64,000 nt of DNA from Pacificispira spongiicola (GTDB lineage: Bacteria; Pseudomonadota; Alphaproteobacteria; UBA8366; Aestuariispiraceae). The stretch is from the NCBI RefSeq assembly GCF_012926505.1, contig NZ_JABBNT010000001.1, forward strand, positions 496,001 through 560,000, in the 5' to 3' direction. The notes under the pieces were generated by a model. It was not told where the DNA came from and ran no database searches. It saw only the letters and a list, made by a program, of their open reading frames with translations. Within the stretch, counting starts at the first letter, position 1, and each line of letters begins with the position of its first letter. Below, in pieces: positions 60,830 to 64,000 of the stretch. A program made the position numbers and the translations under genes.

Positions 60830-61606
60830 ATGGCGGAAAATAACGGCCCGCAGACGGGCCTTTGGCCGGGAATAGCCGGAAAACGCGCCCTCGTCACCGG
60901 GGCGTCCTCCGGGCTCGGCGCGCATTTCGCCCGCCTGCTGGCGGATCAGGGCGCGACAGTCACCGCCGCCGCCCGTCGCCTCGACAAACTGCAAACGGTT
61001 TGTTCGGAAATCACCGCCTCCGGCGGACAGATCGTCCCCCTGGAAATGGACGTATCCGATCCAGCATCGGTAAAGCGGGCACTGGACGGCACCGCCTTCG
61101 ATATCGTCATCAACAATGCGGGCACGACGCTGTCGGCCTCTGCCCTGGATCACGATGCCGATGCGATCGACCGCATCATCGACACCAATTTGAAAGGCGC
61201 ATTCCATATCGCGCGCACCGCCGCCCAGGCAATGCGGGACACGGGATCCGGCGGCAGCATCGTAAATATTGCATCGATCCTGGGCCTCCGCGTCGCGGGC
61301 CATGTCAGCGCCTATGCCGCGTCGAAGGCAGGCCTGATCCAATTGACGCGCAGCCTTGCCCTGGAATGGGCGCGCCACGGTATCCGTGTGAACAGCCTGT
61401 GCCCCGGCTATATCGAAACCGATCTGAACCGCGACTTCTTTCAGACCGATACGGGTAAGACGCTGATCAAACGCATTCCCCAACGCCGCTTGGGTCAACC
61501 GGAAGACCTGAATGGGCCGTTATTGCTGCTCGTGTCCGATCTTGGGCGCTTTATGACCGGGTCGGAAATTGTCGCCGATGGCGGTCATCTGATCTCTTCA
61601 CTCTAA
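60830..61606 (+). CDS. Short-chain dehydrogenase/reductase
   Basis: 258 aa from the ATG of MAENNGP; starting earlier would cover the operator. The motifs TGASSGLG (cofactor), NNAG, the catalytic Ser in NIASILG and YAASK (Tyr and Lys) are all present. It interconverts a hydroxyl and a ketone, probably on an acyl-CoA. The following acyl-CoA dehydrogenase and kinase genes suggest a role like LvaD of levulinate catabolism (4-ketoacyl to 4-hydroxyacyl-CoA). Confidence 0.9.
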   Translation: MAENNGPQTGLWPGIAGKRALVTGASSGLGAHFARLLADQGATVTAAARRLDKLQTVCSEITASGGQIVPLEMDVSDPASVKRALDGTAFDIVINNAGTTLSASALDHDADAIDRIIDTNLKGAFHIARTAAQAMRDTGSGGSIVNIASILGLRVAGHVSAYAASKAGLIQLTRSLALEWARHGIRVNSLCPGYIETDLNRDFFQTDTGKTLIKRIPQRRLGQPEDLNGPLLLLVSDLGRFMTGSEIVADGGHLISSL

Positions 61607-61616
61607 GGAACGTGTC

Positions 61617-62825
61617 ATGGATTATACGATATCGCCGCGCATCGAGGATTTCCGGGTAAGAATCGCCCGTTTCGTCGAAGACGAGCTCCTGCCGCTCGAA
61701 GAAGGCCGCGCCGCCTGGGACGCCCATGGCAACATCGCCCTCGACTATCTGGAACCGTTGCGGGAAAAGGCGCGCGGCGAGGGCCTTTGGTGCCTTCAGC
61801 TAAAGCCGGAAACCGGCGGCCAGGGTCTCGGCAAGGTCGGCATGGCCGTCTGCTACGAGGAAATGAACCGCTCGATCTTCGGTCCTGTCGTGTTCAACTC
61901 CGCAGCGCCGGACGACGGCAATATGATGGTGATGGAACAGGCCTGCACCGACGCGCAAAAGGCCCAATGGCTGGCCCCCATCGTCACCGGTCAGGTCCGA
62001 TCGTCCTTCGCCATGACGGAACCGCATCCCGGCGGCGGGTCCGATCCCGGCATGATGCTGACCACGGCGACGAAGAAGGGCGATAAATACGTCATCCGCG
62101 GGCGCAAATGGTTCATCACGGGCGCGGAGGATGCATCGCATTTCATCCTGATGGCCCGCACGTCCGACGATCCCCGGCGCGGCCTGACGGCCTTCCTGCA
62201 TCACCGGGACGAGCCGGGCTGGCGCATCGACCGGCGCATCCCGATCATGGGACCGGAGGAACATGGCGGTCATTGCGAAATCGTCTACGAGGATATGGAA
62301 CTGCCGGCGGATCGGATCATCCTGGGCGAGGGCATGGGGTTGAAGATTACCCAGATGCGTCTGGGTCCGGCGCGTTTGACGCATTGCATGCGCTGGCTGG
62401 GACTGGCGAAGCGATGCCTGGAAATCGCGCAGGAATACGCGCAAAACCGACATGGATTCGGCGTTCGGCTGTCCGACCGCGAGAGCATTCAAATCAAGAT
62501 GGGCGACATCGCGATGGGGATCGAGGTCGGGCGCCTGCTGGTTATGAAAGCCGCCTGGGAACTGGATCGCGGCAGCTTCGCCCGCAAGGAGGTTTCCATG
62601 GCGAAGATCCATGTTGCGAACCTGCTGCACAAGGCGGCGGATACCGCCATCCAGATCAACGGCGCGCGTGGCTATTCCCAGGACACGGTGCTGGAATGGA
62701 TTTACCGATACGCCCGTCAGGCGCGGCTGGTCGACGGCGCGGATGAGGTTCATCAGATGGTGTTGAACCGACACCTGACGGATCAGAAACGAGATTTCTG
62801 GAAGTGGGAGCCCGCAGAGGCATGA
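61617..62825 (+). CDS. Acyl-CoA dehydrogenase family protein, ACAD10/11-like (LvaC-like)
   Basis: 402 aa. FAD-binding and substrate segments (FAMTEPHPGGGSDPG, then WFITGA) and a C-terminal GARGYSQDTVLEWIYRYAR with DGADEVHQ at the catalytic-base region are visible. NSAAPDDGNM and RLTHCMRWLGLAKRC are typical of the ACAD10/11 subgroup. In that subgroup the enzyme can process 4-phosphorylated acyl-CoAs made by a partner kinase. The partner kinase gene follows with an ATGA overlap. Confidence 0.88.
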   Translation: MDYTISPRIEDFRVRIARFVEDELLPLEEGRAAWDAHGNIALDYLEPLREKARGEGLWCLQLKPETGGQGLGKVGMAVCYEEMNRSIFGPVVFNSAAPDDGNMMVMEQACTDAQKAQWLAPIVTGQVRSSFAMTEPHPGGGSDPGMMLTTATKKGDKYVIRGRKWFITGAEDASHFILMARTSDDPRRGLTAFLHHRDEPGWRIDRRIPIMGPEEHGGHCEIVYEDMELPADRIILGEGMGLKITQMRLGPARLTHCMRWLGLAKRCLEIAQEYAQNRHGFGVRLSDRESIQIKMGDIAMGIEVGRLLVMKAAWELDRGSFARKEVSMAKIHVANLLHKAADTAIQINGARGYSQDTVLEWIYRYARQARLVDGADEVHQMVLNRHLTDQKRDFWKWEPAEA

Positions 62826-63835
62826 GCGATTTGGACCTTCCCGCGCTCGACACATGGCTGACCGCGAAGCTGCCCGGTGAAAGCGGCCTGTCCGTTGAAC
62901 GGATCGGCGGCGGTCAATCCAACCCGACATGGTTCGTAACATTCGGGTCGGCGAAATTGGTTCTCAGGAAGAAGCCGGCCGGGCCGATCCTGAAGGGCGC
63001 GCATGCGATCGAACGCGAATTCCGGGTCCAGAAAGCCCTAGAAGCCACCAATGTTCCCGTCCCGAAAGTCCTTTGGCTGGAGGAAGACGACAGCATCCTG
63101 GGCACGCCGTTCTATGTCATGGAACGATTGGACGGCCGGGTTTTTTCCGATTGCCGCCTGCCCGGCATGCCTCCGGAAGACCGCAAGGCGATCTATCTGG
63201 AAATGGCCCGAACCCTGGCGAAACTGCATGCCGTCCGGCCCGATACCGTCGGACTGGGCGATTACGGCAGGCCCGGCAACTATTTCGAACGCCAGATCAG
63301 CCGGTGGAGCCGTCAATATGCGGACTCCACCGGACCGCGCATCCCGGCGCTCGACCGGCTGGTCGAGTGGCTGCCCGCCCATATCCCGGCGGACGATGGG
63401 GCGGTTTCGATTGCCCACGGCGATTTCCGGCTGGGGAACCTGATGTTCCATCCGACCGAACCGCGCGTCATCGCGGTCCTGGATTGGGAGCTATCGACCC
63501 TGGGCCACCCGCTGGCGGATGTCGGGTTTTGCGTCATGCCCTGGCATTCTAGCCCAGACGAGTACGGCGGTATCCTTGGCACCGACTGGCAGGAGAACGG
63601 TATTCCGACGCGCGACGACTTTCTGACGGAATACTACGCCCACGCTATACCGACGGAACCGCTGTTGCCGTTCCATGTCGCCTTCGCATTGTTCCGGTTT
63701 TCCGTGATCTTCGTCGGGATCGCCGACCGCGCCCGTGCTGGTAATGCGGCATCGGCGGAGGCCGCATCTCTGGCCCCACTCGCGGAACGGTTCGCGATCC
63801 GGGCCGCGCAAGCAGCAGACATTGACGTCAGCTAA
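62822..63835 (+). CDS. APH-like phosphotransferase (LvaA/ACAD10-11 kinase-domain type)
   Basis: 337 aa from the ATG of MSDLDLPA, overlapping the dehydrogenase stop as ATGA. It has a protein-kinase-like fold: the ATP-binding Lys in LVLRKKPAG, the catalytic loop AHGDFRLGN and the metal-binding DWELSTLG. In mammals this domain is fused to the acyl-CoA dehydrogenase in ACAD10/11; in Pseudomonas LvaA phosphorylates 4-hydroxyacyl-CoA. An aminoglycoside kinase role is unlikely given the neighbours. Its TAA overlaps the stop of the convergent cupin gene. Confidence 0.88.
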   Translation: MSDLDLPALDTWLTAKLPGESGLSVERIGGGQSNPTWFVTFGSAKLVLRKKPAGPILKGAHAIEREFRVQKALEATNVPVPKVLWLEEDDSILGTPFYVMERLDGRVFSDCRLPGMPPEDRKAIYLEMARTLAKLHAVRPDTVGLGDYGRPGNYFERQISRWSRQYADSTGPRIPALDRLVEWLPAHIPADDGAVSIAHGDFRLGNLMFHPTEPRVIAVLDWELSTLGHPLADVGFCVMPWHSSPDEYGGILGTDWQENGIPTRDDFLTEYYAHAIPTEPLLPFHVAFALFRFSVIFVGIADRARAGNAASAEAASLAPLAERFAIRAAQAADIDVS

Positions 63836-64000
63836 ATTCCGATAAACGGCTGAACCAGCCTGAAGGCAAGATTCCGGAACTTCAAGGGGGCGTCCGTCAC
63901 CGCAAGGCAGATGCAGTCGCGGTCCTTTTCCGCATGCGGTTGGTGCAGGACCGTTTCGTCCGCTTCCTGAAAATCGCCCGCCGCATAAATCCCGGTCGAA
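63832..64000 (-). CDS. ChrR-like anti-sigma factor cupin protein, C-terminal fragment
   Basis: The open frame on the minus strand from the window edge to TAG at 63832 encodes about 56 residues. QEADETVLHQPHAEKDRDC, ICLAVTDAPLKFR and LVQPFIGI match the C-terminus of ChrR cupin anti-sigma factors, which bind zinc and hold group IV (ECF) sigma factors. The upstream part and any sigma gene are outside the window. Assignment rests on this short region only. Confidence 0.7.
   Translation of the reverse strand, partial: STGIYAAGDFQEADETVLHQPHAEKDRDCICLAVTDAPLKFRNLAFRLVQPFIGI

Noticed and set aside
62822-63835. Aminoglycoside resistance kinase
   Set aside because: The APH fold is real, but coupling to an ACAD10/11-like dehydrogenase and an SDR points to acyl-CoA metabolism.
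1-64000. CRISPR arrays, tRNA or rRNA genes, transposases, phage or plasmid replication genes
   Set aside because: No regularly spaced repeats, cloverleaf sequences or mobile-element proteins were recognised on either strand.

Overview
This is a GC-rich window from a large chromosome (or megaplasmid) of a metabolically versatile bacterium, most likely an alphaproteobacterium of Rhodospirillales/Rhizobiales type. I infer that from gene content: Pot-, Dpp-, Liv- and TRAP-type uptake systems, BKACE, HyuA/HyuB pairs, a UPF0280/AA_synth cluster and a ChrR-like anti-sigma fragment. It is almost entirely catabolic. Genes are tightly packed, with many ATGA start/stop overlaps, and no gap exceeds 300 bp. 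No rRNA, tRNA, insertion sequence, phage gene or CRISPR array was seen.

Layout. (1) 1-2247: 3' part of a sodium-symporter/histidine-kinase hybrid. (2) 2244-9730, minus: polyamine-type ABC importer, class III aminotransferase, BKACE and an acetylpolyamine-amidohydrolase-like protein, with a divergent LysR regulator (9868-10842). (3) 10843-14187, minus: PhyH dioxygenase, a single-chain B12 mutase of glutamate-mutase type and a P5C-reductase-like protein, with a divergent GntR regulator; a second LysR follows. (4) 15938-18502, plus: luciferase-like monooxygenase, tautomerase, alpha/beta hydrolase and flavin reductase. (5) 18499-21238, minus: acyl-CoA synthetase and SCP2-type thiolase, divergent from a PAS-LuxR regulator, with a perfect inverted repeat between them. 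(6) 21982-30511, minus: TRAP transporter, cupin, IclR regulator, HyuA/HyuB and HpcH/HpaI aldolase. The promoter carries TGTTTCA/TGAAACA operators, and a terminator closes the operon.

(7) 30796-48212 is the most striking part. On the minus strand lie a molybdenum hydroxylase (FAD subunit plus a fused 2Fe-2S/Mo subunit) and a second HyuA/HyuB pair. On the plus strand lie a ferredoxin-NADP reductase, a 6-hydroxynicotinate-reductase-like Fe-S protein, a UPF0280 (ApbE-like) protein, two tandem AA_synth proteins, a branched-chain-type ABC importer with fused permeases and a MarR regulator. Three copies of one operator (TTTGYATACWAACGA) sit at the three promoters of this divergon. The set reads as a hydroxylate, reduce and hydrolyse pathway for an N-heteroaromatic acid such as nicotinate.

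(8) 48418-60002, plus: a trimethylamine-dehydrogenase-like Fe-S flavoprotein that has lost the FMN-linking Cys, a non-pyrrolysine MttB-like methyltransferase, a CocE-type hydrolase, a complete Dpp-type importer and a BetI-like TetR regulator. This is probably an uptake and demethylation system for an unknown methylated amine. (9) 60028-63835: TetR regulator, a near-perfect 24-bp palindrome, SDR, ACAD10/11-like dehydrogenase and APH-like kinase, resembling the 4-hydroxyacid (Lva/ACAD11) module. (10) The right edge holds the C-terminus of a ChrR-like cupin protein on the minus strand.
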